Assembly (NCBI RefSeq): GCF_000758685.1
Contig: NZ_CP009286.1
Coordinates: forward strand, 5,437,001 to 5,501,000
Direction: 5' to 3'
Length of the DNA stretch: 64,000 nucleotides
Origin: Paenibacillus stellifer
GTDB lineage: Bacteria; Bacillota; Bacilli; Paenibacillales; Paenibacillaceae
Below are positions 25,400 to 33,875 of the stretch, in pieces. The position numbers were made by a program, and so were the translations under genes. A model generated the notes under the pieces. That model was not told the DNA's origin and ran no database searches. It saw only the letters and a program-made list of their open reading frames with translations. How positions within the stretch are numbered: position 1 is the first letter of the stretch; the number at the start of each line of letters is the position of its first letter.

Positions 25400-26380
25400 T
25401 TGAAATACCAACGACTAGGCAATAGCGGACTACAGGTATCACAGCTTGGACTCGGCACCAACGCCTTCGGCAAGCGGGCGGATCAGGCGGCCTCCACGGC
25501 CGTGCTGCACACCGCGCTTGACCGCGGCATCAACTTCATCGACACGGCCAACATCTACGCCGGCACCGAATCGGAGCGGATTATCGGCGAAGCGCTGGCC
25601 GGCCGGCGGCATGAGGCCGTGCTGGCCACCAAGGCCGGGCTTGTGCGCAGCCCCGGGCCCGGCGGCAGCGGCTCCTCGCGCTTCCACCTTATGCGCGAGC
25701 TCGAGGACAGCCTCCGGCGGCTGAAGACGGATTATGTGGATCTGTACCAGATCCACACCTTCGATCCAAACACGCCGCTAGAGGAGACACTGCGCACGCT
25801 GGACGACATGGTGTCGTCCGGCAAGGTGCGCTATATCGGCGCCTCCAATTACGCCGCCTGGGAGCTTATGAAGGCGCTCGGCATCAGCGAGCGCCTGGGG
25901 CTGACGCGCTACGTCTCGCTTCAGTGCAGCTACTCCCTCGCCGACCGGACGCCTGAGCGCGAGTATACGCCGCTCTGCCTTGACCAGGGCGTCGGCATCA
26001 TCCCCTACTTCCCGCTCGCCGGAGGCATTCTGACCGGCAAGTACAGCGGCGGCGGGGGCGCTCCGGCCGGTTCCAGGGCCGATACCGACCCGAACTTCGC
26101 CCGGTTCCTGACACCGGAGCGGATTGCGCTCGGCGAAGAGACGAGCCGTCTTGCCGCCGGGCTTGGCACGACGCCGGCCTCGCTCTCGCTGGCCTGGCTG
26201 ATGAACCGTCCGGCTGTCTCGACAGTCATTGTCGGCGCGACGCGCGCCGGGCAGCTGGAGGACAGCCTGGAGAGCATTGCTCTCGAGCTAAGCGCCGAGA
26301 TCATGGAGCGGCTGGACGAGATCAGCCGCCCGTTTGTAGGCGGCGAGCCTTTTGCCGTGTACCGGCTGCCGCAGGACTAA
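25400..26380 (+). CDS. Aldo/keto reductase
   Basis: A 326-residue NADPH-dependent (alpha/beta)8-barrel oxidoreductase. The catalytic tetrad is visible: Asp and Tyr in FIDTANIYAG, Lys in LATKAGL and His in YQIHTFD; the C-terminal VIVGATRAGQLEDSLES binds the cofactor phosphate. The TTG at 25400 was chosen because AAAGGAG lies 9 bp upstream and the product then starts MKYQRLGNSGLQVS as in the family; the ATG at 25370 lacks a ribosome-binding site. It is most like the voltage-gated-K-channel-beta type reductases; substrate unknown. Confidence 0.9.
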   Translation: MKYQRLGNSGLQVSQLGLGTNAFGKRADQAASTAVLHTALDRGINFIDTANIYAGTESERIIGEALAGRRHEAVLATKAGLVRSPGPGGSGSSRFHLMRELEDSLRRLKTDYVDLYQIHTFDPNTPLEETLRTLDDMVSSGKVRYIGASNYAAWELMKALGISERLGLTRYVSLQCSYSLADRTPEREYTPLCLDQGVGIIPYFPLAGGILTGKYSGGGGAPAGSRADTDPNFARFLTPERIALGEETSRLAAGLGTTPASLSLAWLMNRPAVSTVIVGATRAGQLEDSLESIALELSAEIMERLDEISRPFVGGEPFAVYRLPQD

Positions 26381-26400
26381 CGGCGATAATCTTTCACACA

Positions 26401-26443
26401 AAAAGGAACGCTGCGCAGTTATGCTGTCAGCGTTCCTTTTTTT
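26401..26443 (+). terminator. Terminator after the aldo/keto reductase gene
   Basis: AAAAGGAACGCTG (26401-26413) pairs with CAGCGTTCCTTTT (26428-26440), followed by more T's. Confidence 0.9.
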
Positions 26444-26504
26444 AAACTCCAAATGGCTCCGGGCAGTGCCCTGGTTACCGCCTATTGCTCTTGCCAGGCA
26501 ATCC

Positions 26505-27844
26505 TTATCCTGCAACGCCAGGCGCTCGGCGGCTTAATCCGCCATCCTTATTGGGCTGCGATCGAGAAGACGAGCGTTTTTCGGCATTGTTCACGAGGAC
26601 GTTTACCCTGTAGTTGCCCACGGTCACCTGCTTGTCGGCCAACTGCATCCCTGCTTCCATGTCGGCGCAATTGGAGGCGAAGAAGGTATGAAAAGTGCTT
26701 GCATCATATGTAAACAATTGATTGGCGAACAGCCTGATCGGCTCTTCATTCCGCGCCAGCGTCCCTTCACGGAGCCGAACGGTAATGCCGTATGTATTGT
26801 ATGTCGGATCGAGCCAAATCGCCGCTTCTTCCGTCGCCGCCACGCTTCCCGCTCCGGTATTGCCCATGCTTCCGCTCTGCTGAACCGCAATCTTCTCTTT
26901 CTCATCCTTAAATAATCGAAGCGTTGTGTCCAGCAGATCGTAATTGGAGCCGCGAAGCTGTCCGGCCTTCAGCAGCGTGTCATACGCATCCCACATTTGC
27001 TTGTCCGGGAACACAACGATTTTCTGCCCGCCAGCTGTCGGCACGAGCCGCTGCAGCTTGTCGGCCTGGGGCTGGATCGGAATCCGCTTCGTCTTGTCGA
27101 TGAGGCGGTTCAAAATCACGGCGATTCCGCTCGCGTCACATAGCGGCCTACGCCGAACTTTCCGTCCGGATACCCTTGCATGATTCCTTTGATCAGCGAT
27201 TCCGCAATGAATCTCTGCTCGCGTTCGCTCGCGCTGGTCAAATCTCCATATGCCGCAGCCACCGAACAGCTGAACTGCTCATCCTCGAGGAACTCGGTTT
27301 CTTGAAGTGTATAGAACAAAACCTCCGCCACATTTTCCCGGGTCATATCACTCTGAAAATCGCTGTAGCGGCTTTTGTTCAGAAAATTCAAGTCGCTCGC
27401 CACATCGATATAGGGCTTGGCCCAGTATCCCGTCATAGCGGGTTTGAAGTCGAAATACCGGTAATCCTGCTTCAGGATCGTGCGATTCTCTTCCGTGAGC
27501 GAAGCAAGAAAAGAGGTGCGCCAACTTCGCTCCTGATTGGGATGAAGGTTACTGAACGACAAAATCAGCATCTTGACGAACTGGTCCACCTGGACTGGCT
27601 CGTTAGGCCGAAAAGTCCCGTCCGGATATCCGTTCAAAATCCCGTCGGTTACCATTGTTTCAATCTCTTTTTGCGCCCAATGTCCGCTGATATCCTTGAA
27701 TGCGGCGCTTGGCGTTGCCGTACTCGTTGTTCCGCTTGCTGCCCCGGCAATCCCGGCCGTCCCGATTAAGCCGGTCAGCAAGCAAATCGCCGGCAGTATC
27801 CGCACACCCTTTCTTCCGATTCGTCTTAGCACCTGTCCTGTCAT
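26505..27844 (-). pseudogene. SLH-domain surface protein interrupted by a frameshift
   Basis: Two frames together make one protein. The first (27844-27116, 242 codons) has a signal peptide ending GIAGAAS and two full SLH repeats (AAFKDISGHWAQKEIETMV, then a GYWAKPYIDVAS unit). It enters the third repeat (GIMQGYPDGKFGVGRYVTRAE) and stops. The second (27119-26505) continues with VILNRLIDKT, the normal end of an SLH repeat, plus about 190 residues I do not recognise. One missing base near 27119 restores the frame. The junction reads GTGA, so coupled re-initiation is formally possible, but splitting one SLH repeat argues for a mutation or sequencing error. AGGAGG precedes the first start. Confidence 0.75.
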
Positions 27845-28193
27845 TTCCGGGCCTCCTGATATTCATATGGCATTTTAAGTAGTAGAGTAAGCTGCCATCA
27901 TTCAGAAAACCACATTACGAGGGGCTGACGCCTCTCCTTTCGTTGTGAATAGGCCGAACGGCCGCCGCCGGCTTGCCGGCAGTTCAGGGCAGGTGTAGCC
28001 CAAAATGACCACAACGGCTCAAATGGGGAGAAGAAACAGGGGGATTCCCAGGCAATGAGAAGTGCGTCGGTGTACCCGCTTTGTCAGCTTTACTTACCGT
28101 CTTCAAGCTCTCGTCTCCAGAGGCGCCCATTTCCCGCTTGGAAGTCATTGCCGGATCATCGCTATATATCTCCTAAGTGAGGCTATCGGTCGG
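27845..28193. other. Intergenic region before the SLH gene
   Basis: No gene recognised. Small perfect hairpins occur (GAGGGGC/GCCTCTC near 27919-27936 and GCCGGC/GCCGGC near 27969-27982) without T runs. It must hold the leftward promoter of the SLH gene. Confidence 0.4.
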
Positions 28194-29249
28194 TTATCCC
28201 TTCAGACGTTCCCAATCCGGGGCCTCCTGCCGCACAAGCGGCGCAACTTTCGTTCCGAACAGCCTTATCGCCTTCATTACCTCCGCGTGCGGCATCGTGC
28301 CATGCGGCAAGTGCAGCAAAAACCGCGTAATCCCCACATGCTTGCGCAGGTGGATGATTTTTCGGGCGACGGTCATTGGATCTCCCACATAGAGCGCGCC
28401 GTCAAAACGGCAGGCAGCCTCGTAATCCGAACGTTGATACGGCGGCAGTCCTTTCTCGATTGCCCGCACGTTCGTTCTGGCATAGGTGGAAGGGAAAAAC
28501 TGTTCCAGTGCTTCTTCATTCGTCTCGGCGACATATCCATGCGAGTGCGACGCTACCGGCAGCCGGGAAACATCATGTCCGGCCCTTGCCGCCGCTTCCT
28601 TATAGAGCCGCACCTGCTCGGCGTAATCGGAAGGATTCACCTTGCCGATAATCGCCAGCGCAAAAGGCAATCCAAGCTCTCCGGCGCGGACCGCGGATTC
28701 CGGACTTCCGGCGCTGCCGATCCAGATCGGCAGGGGGTTCTGCACCGGCCTCGGGTATACCCCGAGATTCGGGATGGCGGGCCGGTGTCTGCCGCTCCAG
28801 TCGACCTGCTCCGATTGCTGCAGCTTCAGAAGCAGGTCCAGCTTCTCCTCGAACAGCTCCTCATAGTCCTTCAGATCATAACCGAACAACGGAAACGACT
28901 CCAGAAACGAGCCGCGGCCGGTCATGATCTCCGCACGTCCTCCCGATAGACCGTCAAGCGTTGCAAAATCCTGAAATACCCGGACGGCATCGGCCGAGGA
29001 TAAAATGGTGACCGCGCTGGTGAAGCGGATGCGCCGGGTCAATGCAGCCGCAGCCGCCATCACCACCGCCGGCGAGGAAGCGGCAAAATCGGGACGATGA
29101 TGCTCACCCACGCCGAAAACATCCAGTCCCACCTCATCCGCAAGCACCATCTCTTCCACCACTTCACGCAGACGCTGCGCATGACTCATCGTTTCACCCG
29201 TCTGAACGTCGGGAGTTGTTTCTACAAAGCTGCTAATTCCAAGTTCCAC
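28194..29249 (-). CDS. LLM-class flavin-dependent oxidoreductase
   Basis: A 351-residue bacterial-luciferase-like monooxygenase that would use reduced FMN or F420-type flavin. The family core is MVLADEVGLDVFGVGEHHRPDF, given in part, followed by IRFTSAVTILSSADAVRVFQDFATLD in shortened form, and PIWIGSAGSPESAVRAGELG. Substrate unknown. It is monocistronic; no terminator is obvious. A second member of the superfamily lies at 38513. Confidence 0.9.
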   Translation of the reverse strand: MELGISSFVETTPDVQTGETMSHAQRLREVVEEMVLADEVGLDVFGVGEHHRPDFAASSPAVVMAAAAALTRRIRFTSAVTILSSADAVRVFQDFATLDGLSGGRAEIMTGRGSFLESFPLFGYDLKDYEELFEEKLDLLLKLQQSEQVDWSGRHRPAIPNLGVYPRPVQNPLPIWIGSAGSPESAVRAGELGLPFALAIIGKVNPSDYAEQVRLYKEAAARAGHDVSRLPVASHSHGYVAETNEEALEQFFPSTYARTNVRAIEKGLPPYQRSDYEAACRFDGALYVGDPMTVARKIIHLRKHVGITRFLLHLPHGTMPHAEVMKAIRLFGTKVAPLVRQEAPDWERLKG

Positions 29250-29414
29250 TCTTACAATCCTCCCACGCGATTATGTAATTCTTTCATTCTATCTCTTTAA
29301 ACTTTTGAATTCAAAATTTTAATTTCATGGCCTGGAGGATGCGGCGGAGTATTCGAAAAAAACTCAGAAATTATTTCTGCAATGCAAGAGTCGTTAGGAT
29401 AGAAATCAGGACGT

Positions 29415-29452
29415 TAAAAAGCCTGAGTCCCTATGAAAACAGAACTCAGGCT
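29415..29452 (-). terminator. Terminator of hcp
   Basis: AGCCTGAGT (29420-29428) pairs perfectly with ACTCAGGCT (29444-29452); the minus strand continues with TTTTTAAC. Confidence 0.85.
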
Positions 29453-29526
29453 AATATATGGCTTATTAATGCTGTCTACTTGCAGGGATCACTTCATACG
29501 CGGTTAGGCTTGCAGCATAAGCTTCC

Positions 29527-31182
29527 TTACACAACCGACAGGAAACGCTCCACATCCTCGTCCACGGTCGTAATGCCGCCGATTCCGAAGGTCTCCACCA
29601 GAATGTTCGCCACGTTCGGCGACAGGAAGGCCGGCAGCGTCGGGCCGAGATGGATGTTCTTGACGCCAAGATAGAGCAGCGCCAGCAGCACGATGACGGC
29701 TTTTTGCTCATACCAGGCAATGTTGTAGCTGATCGGCAGGTCGTTGATGTCGTCCAGACCGAATACCTCTTTCAGCTTCAAGGCGATGACGACCAGTGAA
29801 TAGGAGTCATTGCACTGGCCCGCATCCAGCACGCGAGGAATGCCTCCAATATCGCCGAGGTCGAGCTTGTTGTACTTGTATTTGGCGCAGCCTGCCGTCA
29901 GGATGACCGTGTCATTCGGCAGCGCCTGGGCAAAGTCTGTATAGTAGTTCCGGCTCTTCATCCGTCCGTCGCAGCCGGCCATGACGAAGAAGCGCTTGAT
30001 CGCCCCGGTCTGTACCGCCTCTACAACCTGGTCCGCCACGCCCATTACAGCTGCGTGAGCGAAGCCGCCGACAATCTCTCCGGTCTCTATTTCCACGGGA
30101 GGCTCGGAGGCCTTGGCCTGCTCGATGATCACCGAGAAGTCTTTCGGTGCTCCATCCTTGCCGTCTTCGATATGCTTCACGCCCGGATAGCCTGTGTTGC
30201 CGGTCGTGTAGAGCCGGTCCTTGTAGCTATCCTTCGGCGGCACGACACAGTTGGTCGTCATGAGAATCGGGCCGTTGAAGCTCGCGAACTCCTCATTCTG
30301 CTTCCACCAGGCATTGCCGTAATTGCCGACAAAATGGCTGTATTTCTTGAAAGCCGGATAGTAATGGGCGGGGAGCATTTCGCTGTGTGTATACACATCA
30401 ACGCCTGTGCCTTCCGTCTGCTTCAGCAGCTCTTCCATGTCCTTCAGATCATGGCCGCTTATCAGGATGCCGGGACGGCTGCCTACGCCGATATTGACCT
30501 TCGTGATCTCCGGATTGCCGTAGGTCTCCGTGTTGGCCTGGTCAAGCAGCGCCATGACGGTAACGCCGTGCTTGCCGCATTCCATCACGAGTCCGACCAG
30601 TTCATCCGCTGTGAGTCCATTGTCCAGCGTAGCGGCCAGGCCGCGCTCCAAGAAGGCTTGGGCCTCTGCGTCGTGATAACCGAGAACCGCAGCGTGCTCC
30701 ATATAGGCGGCCATCCCTTTGATGCCGTAGGTGAGCAGCTCCCGCAGGGAGCGGACATCCTCGTTCTCCGTCGCCAGCACGCCGACCTGAGCCGCTTTGT
30801 CCTCAAGCTCGGCATCGGTCGCCAGCGACCACTGAACGGCGTCATGGCTTCCAAGCGGAATAGCAGCCAGGGAACCGGCCAGTCTGTTCTTCCACTGCTC
30901 CCGAATCGCCAAGCCCTCTCTAACCCGGGCGATAAAGCCTTCGCGGTCAAAATTGGCGTTGGTGATGGTCGCGAACAGGCTTTTGACGATGAACTGCTCC
31001 GATGCGAAATCGATTACCCCAAGCTCGCGGCCCTTCGCCGCATACACGGAAATGCCTTTCAGCGTGTACAGCAGAAGATCCTGCAGATTGGCGACGTCGT
31101 CGGTCTTGCCGCATACACCCTGTATGGTGCAGCCCGTACCTTTCGCGGCTTCTTGGCATTGAAAGCAGAACATGCTGCTCAT
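29527..31182 (-). CDS. hcp: Hydroxylamine reductase / hybrid cluster protein Hcp
   Basis: Hcp reduces hydroxylamine or nitric oxide under anaerobic nitrosative stress. The 551-residue protein has the N-terminal cluster motif C6-x2-C9-x8-C18-x5-C24, the spacing of [4Fe-4S] class Hcp, and the hybrid-cluster ligands further on ([14 protein letters not shown] and VLDAGQCND). Length fits the short form lacking the insertion. AAGGAG precedes the ATG. It is transcribed leftward, divergent from a Crp/Fnr regulator, with a symmetrical site between the two. No hcr reductase gene is adjacent. Confidence 0.96.
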   Translation of the reverse strand: MSSMFCFQCQEAAKGTGCTIQGVCGKTDDVANLQDLLLYTLKGISVYAAKGRELGVIDFASEQFIVKSLFATITNANFDREGFIARVREGLAIREQWKNRLAGSLAAIPLGSHDAVQWSLATDAELEDKAAQVGVLATENEDVRSLRELLTYGIKGMAAYMEHAAVLGYHDAEAQAFLERGLAATLDNGLTADELVGLVMECGKHGVTVMALLDQANTETYGNPEITKVNIGVGSRPGILISGHDLKDMEELLKQTEGTGVDVYTHSEMLPAHYYPAFKKYSHFVGNYGNAWWKQNEEFASFNGPILMTTNCVVPPKDSYKDRLYTTGNTGYPGVKHIEDGKDGAPKDFSVIIEQAKASEPPVEIETGEIVGGFAHAAVMGVADQVVEAVQTGAIKRFFVMAGCDGRMKSRNYYTDFAQALPNDTVILTAGCAKYKYNKLDLGDIGGIPRVLDAGQCNDSYSLVVIALKLKEVFGLDDINDLPISYNIAWYEQKAVIVLLALLYLGVKNIHLGPTLPAFLSPNVANILVETFGIGGITTVDEDVERFLSVV

Positions 31183-31247
31183 GGTTTATCCACTCCTTTT
31201 GATTTGGCGGTAAGTCGTTTCTGTCGGCATCTTTACTTGTTGTACCG

Positions 31248-31291
31248 ATTGTAGTAGACTGGCCCCAAACATTCGGTAACGCATGTTACCG
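31248..31291 (-). promoter_or_regulatory. hcp promoter with Crp/Fnr-type site
   Basis: CGGTAAC-GCAT-GTTACCG (31274-31291) is a 7-4-7 inverted repeat centred at 31282.5. On the minus strand the -10 TACAAT (31253-31248) predicts a start near 31241, putting the site at about -41.5, the class II activator position. The regulator encoded next door is the likely ligand. Confidence 0.7.
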
Positions 31292-31360
31292 TTTATTTAA
31301 AAAATTGAGAGTCGGATAACCTGTCAATTACAATACCGGCCTTTGGATTGGAGGCTGCAG

Positions 31361-32047
31361 ATGAAGCTGGAGGCGGAGGTGCTGAGGACCTCTCTTCTTT
31401 TTCGCGGTAAGACGCCGGATGAGATTAACGGACTGCTGGATACGATGCGGTTCTCTGTCCGCAGCTGCCGCAAGGGCGAAATGATCATAAGCGAGGGAGA
31501 GACGGCAGACCGGCTTGGCATCGTCCTGTCCGGAGAGGTCGAAGTCCACAAGCTGCAGCCCGGAGGCGGGGGCATCACGATTGCCCGCTTGGGCAAGGGG
31601 CAGACGTTCGGAGAGGCGGTGCTGTTCCGCAGAGATAACCGCTACCCCGCCACCATCATGTCATCAGGCCGCAGTTCGGTCATGTTCATCGGCAAGCAGG
31701 AGTTGCTGCGCCTGTTCGCCGAGGACACTGACATGATGTCCCGGTTCATGGAGAATCTCTCCGAGCGGCTTGTCATGGTGAACCGGCAGATCGAGATGCT
31801 GTCGGCGGGGCCGCTGCGCCGCCGGATCGCGCATCATCTGCTCCAGCTGGCTCAGCGGCAAGGAACGGACAGCGTTCGCCTTCCGTTCAGCCGCAAGCAG
31901 TGGGCCGAGCATCTGAATGCGGCCCGGCCCTCCCTGTCGCGGGAGATGGGCATCATGCGCGACAACGGCTGGATCGCCTTCAAAGGGAACACAGTGACGC
32001 TGCTGGAGCGGGAACGGCTCAAGGAGCTGCTGGACACGGGCAGATAG
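31361..32047 (+). CDS. Crp/Fnr-family regulator, probable hcp activator
   Basis: A 228-residue regulator with an N-terminal cyclic-nucleotide-binding-like domain (GEMIISEGETADRLGIVLSGEV, given in part) and a C-terminal winged helix (RKQWAEHLNAARPSLSREMG). It lacks the Cys cluster of Fnr, so it is not an oxygen-sensing iron-sulfur protein of that type; HcpR/DNR-like nitric-oxide sensing is a reasonable inference from its place beside hcp. ATG 31361 was chosen because GGAGG lies 6 bp upstream; ATG 31343 has none. It is divergent from hcp. Confidence 0.9.
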   Translation: MKLEAEVLRTSLLFRGKTPDEINGLLDTMRFSVRSCRKGEMIISEGETADRLGIVLSGEVEVHKLQPGGGGITIARLGKGQTFGEAVLFRRDNRYPATIMSSGRSSVMFIGKQELLRLFAEDTDMMSRFMENLSERLVMVNRQIEMLSAGPLRRRIAHHLLQLAQRQGTDSVRLPFSRKQWAEHLNAARPSLSREMGIMRDNGWIAFKGNTVTLLERERLKELLDTGR

Positions 32048-32086
32048 GAGCGTGCTGCACCGGTGCGGAGCGGCCTGCATATAAAA

Positions 32087-32115
32087 AATGACCCGCCCGA
32101 CTCGGGGGGGTCATT
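32087..32115. terminator. Bidirectional terminator between convergent genes
   Basis: AATGACCC (32087-32094) pairs with GGGTCATT (32108-32115). It overlaps the stop codon of the HD-GYP gene and is preceded by an A run, so it can terminate both sides. Confidence 0.75.
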
Positions 32116-33031
32116 CTTCTTCCGTGGCCTCGAGCAGGCCATCGGCGATCAATGCTTTTTCAAACAGACGAACCAGTTCGGCATCATAGTGGATGCCTGA
32201 TAGCCGCTTCAACTCGTCCATCGCGACTTCGGCAGGAAGCCCCTTGCGGTACGGACGGTCGGAGGTCATGGCGTCGAAGGTATCGGCGATTCCGATAATT
32301 TTGGCCTCCAGCAGGATCTCGTCCTCCTTGATTCCGTAAGGGTATCCCGAGCCGTCAAGTCGTTCGTGATGCTGGAGAATGATTAAACTGACTTCCAGAC
32401 TGTAACGTTCTTTAACAATCATATAACCGTCATAGGAATGCCGTTTGACAATATCGAACTCTTCGGGCGTCAAACGACCTTCCTTATTCAGGATTTCCTC
32501 AGGCGTATAAATTTTGCCGACGTCATGAAAGATGGTAGCCAGATATAGGTTCTCCAGCTGCTCTTTGGTAAGCACGATCATTCTTGCTATTCGCAGGGAA
32601 TGCTCCTGTACTCTGACGCTATGATGAAATGTATAATTATCCTTTTCCTCAACCTGTTTAACAACCTCAGCCAAAGCTACTACTCTGTTGCTAACCAGAT
32701 AAAAAGCAGGCTTGGTCGTGTACCATAGCAGTTTCATATCGGTTGTAGGCGTGAAAAACACCGCTTCTTGCAGATCCTTTACATAGAAATAATCATTTTG
32801 CTTTAAAGTGACTTCTTTCTCTTTGCTCTTATAGATGCACTCACCCTCAAGTATGTAAAAGAACTCCATAGTTTCTGTATCATCACTTGGATATACGTAA
32901 AACATTTTGTTATTGCGTATAGTTTGAAGAATTACCTCAGAGCCATCACCTCTAGCCAATAGAGACAAATCGGAAGAATCATATCTGGCTGTTTCAATGC
33001 TCTCTCCATTTTTCCCAAGATAAAGGCCCAT
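32111..33031 (-). CDS. HD-GYP phosphodiesterase with cupin-like sensor domain
   Basis: A 306-residue protein. Residues 1-110 look like a cupin-type barrel (VYPSDDTETMEFFYILEGE, then QNDYFYVKDL). Residues 125-300 form an HD-GYP domain with HD at 169-170 (FHDVGKI), HHERLDGSGYP at 221-231 and IADTFDAMTSDRPYR. HD-GYP proteins hydrolyse cyclic di-GMP with two or three metals; all key residues are present. It is soluble, with no membrane segment. It is downstream of a secreted coiled-coil protein (15-bp gap), probably one operon. Confidence 0.9.
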   Translation of the reverse strand: MGLYLGKNGESIETARYDSSDLSLLARGDGSEVILQTIRNNKMFYVYPSDDTETMEFFYILEGECIYKSKEKEVTLKQNDYFYVKDLQEAVFFTPTTDMKLLWYTTKPAFYLVSNRVVALAEVVKQVEEKDNYTFHHSVRVQEHSLRIARMIVLTKEQLENLYLATIFHDVGKIYTPEEILNKEGRLTPEEFDIVKRHSYDGYMIVKERYSLEVSLIILQHHERLDGSGYPYGIKEDEILLEAKIIGIADTFDAMTSDRPYRKGLPAEVAMDELKRLSGIHYDAELVRLFEKALIADGLLEATEEE

Positions 33032-33046
33032 AAGTTTTGTTCCTTT

Positions 33047-33754
33047 CTACCAAACTACATTTATTGGATCGATCCACACTTCCCGGTCGGCGATTTTCAC
33101 AAGCTTCCAGAAATGGTCAGCGATTACTCCAAGCTCGGCGGCCTGTGCGATCGCGTCATCGGCAATCTGGAGGGTTTCGTTATAGAGGTCGGTGATGAGC
33201 TTGTCCAGCTCGGTCGTGTACTGCTTCGTTCTTGCGGCAATCAGAGAATCCAGTGCGGAAGCGGTCTGATTCAGTTCATTCACGCTGGCCTGAACCTGCG
33301 AGGAGCCGCTGCCTTGTGCATTGAACATTTGGGCAACCACTTCATCCGATGCGGCCTTGATTTCCTTAATATCAGCAGCAATGCTGGCGTTCTCTTGATC
33401 AAGCTTGTTCTGAACCTCGGCGGCTTCGGCAGCGATCTGAGCTTTTTGGGAAGCATTTTTTTCCTTGTCGAGCTTCACGTTCAGATCATCCAGCTTATCG
33501 TTCAGCTGATTGGCGGCCTGGCTTTCTTCAATAGCCTTAATATCTTGCAAATAGTTCTGTTGTAATATATCGGCTGCTGCTACCGCATTTTCAATCTTGG
33601 TTTCAATTTGAGTGTTGGCCTGCTCAATAATTTGCAGTGCCTTCTGTTGATCTTCGGTTGTGCTGCTTGATACCGGCGAAGCAAATACGGACCCGCTGAT
33701 CAGGAAGAGCACCAGCATGAGGGGCGCAGTGCTTGTCAGTAGCTTCTTAAGCAT
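33047..33754 (-). CDS. Secreted coiled-coil protein of unknown function
   Basis: A 235-residue protein with a signal peptide (MLKKLLTSTAPLMLVLF, likely cleavage after VFA at residue 25). The rest is Ala/Gln/Glu/Asp-rich, with long predicted coiled coils from about residue 35 to 205. No family was recognised. The C-terminus (LVKIADREVWIDPINVVW) is conserved-looking and non-helical. It lies between the HD-GYP and GGDEF-EAL genes on the same strand, so a link with cyclic-di-GMP-controlled surface behaviour is possible but unproven. Confidence 0.78.
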   Translation of the reverse strand: MLKKLLTSTAPLMLVLFLISGSVFASPVSSSTTEDQQKALQIIEQANTQIETKIENAVAAADILQQNYLQDIKAIEESQAANQLNDKLDDLNVKLDKEKNASQKAQIAAEAAEVQNKLDQENASIAADIKEIKAASDEVVAQMFNAQGSGSSQVQASVNELNQTASALDSLIAARTKQYTTELDKLITDLYNETLQIADDAIAQAAELGVIADHFWKLVKIADREVWIDPINVVW

Positions 33755-33875
33755 TTCACATTACCCTTTCTTTGGTTGGATTATTTTTCTTATCCATTAT
33801 AGTATTGGCGATTGCCGTTTTACTAGCGTATTCGTGGAAGAATCAGGCGATTCGACAAAAGAATTAGAAAATTCT

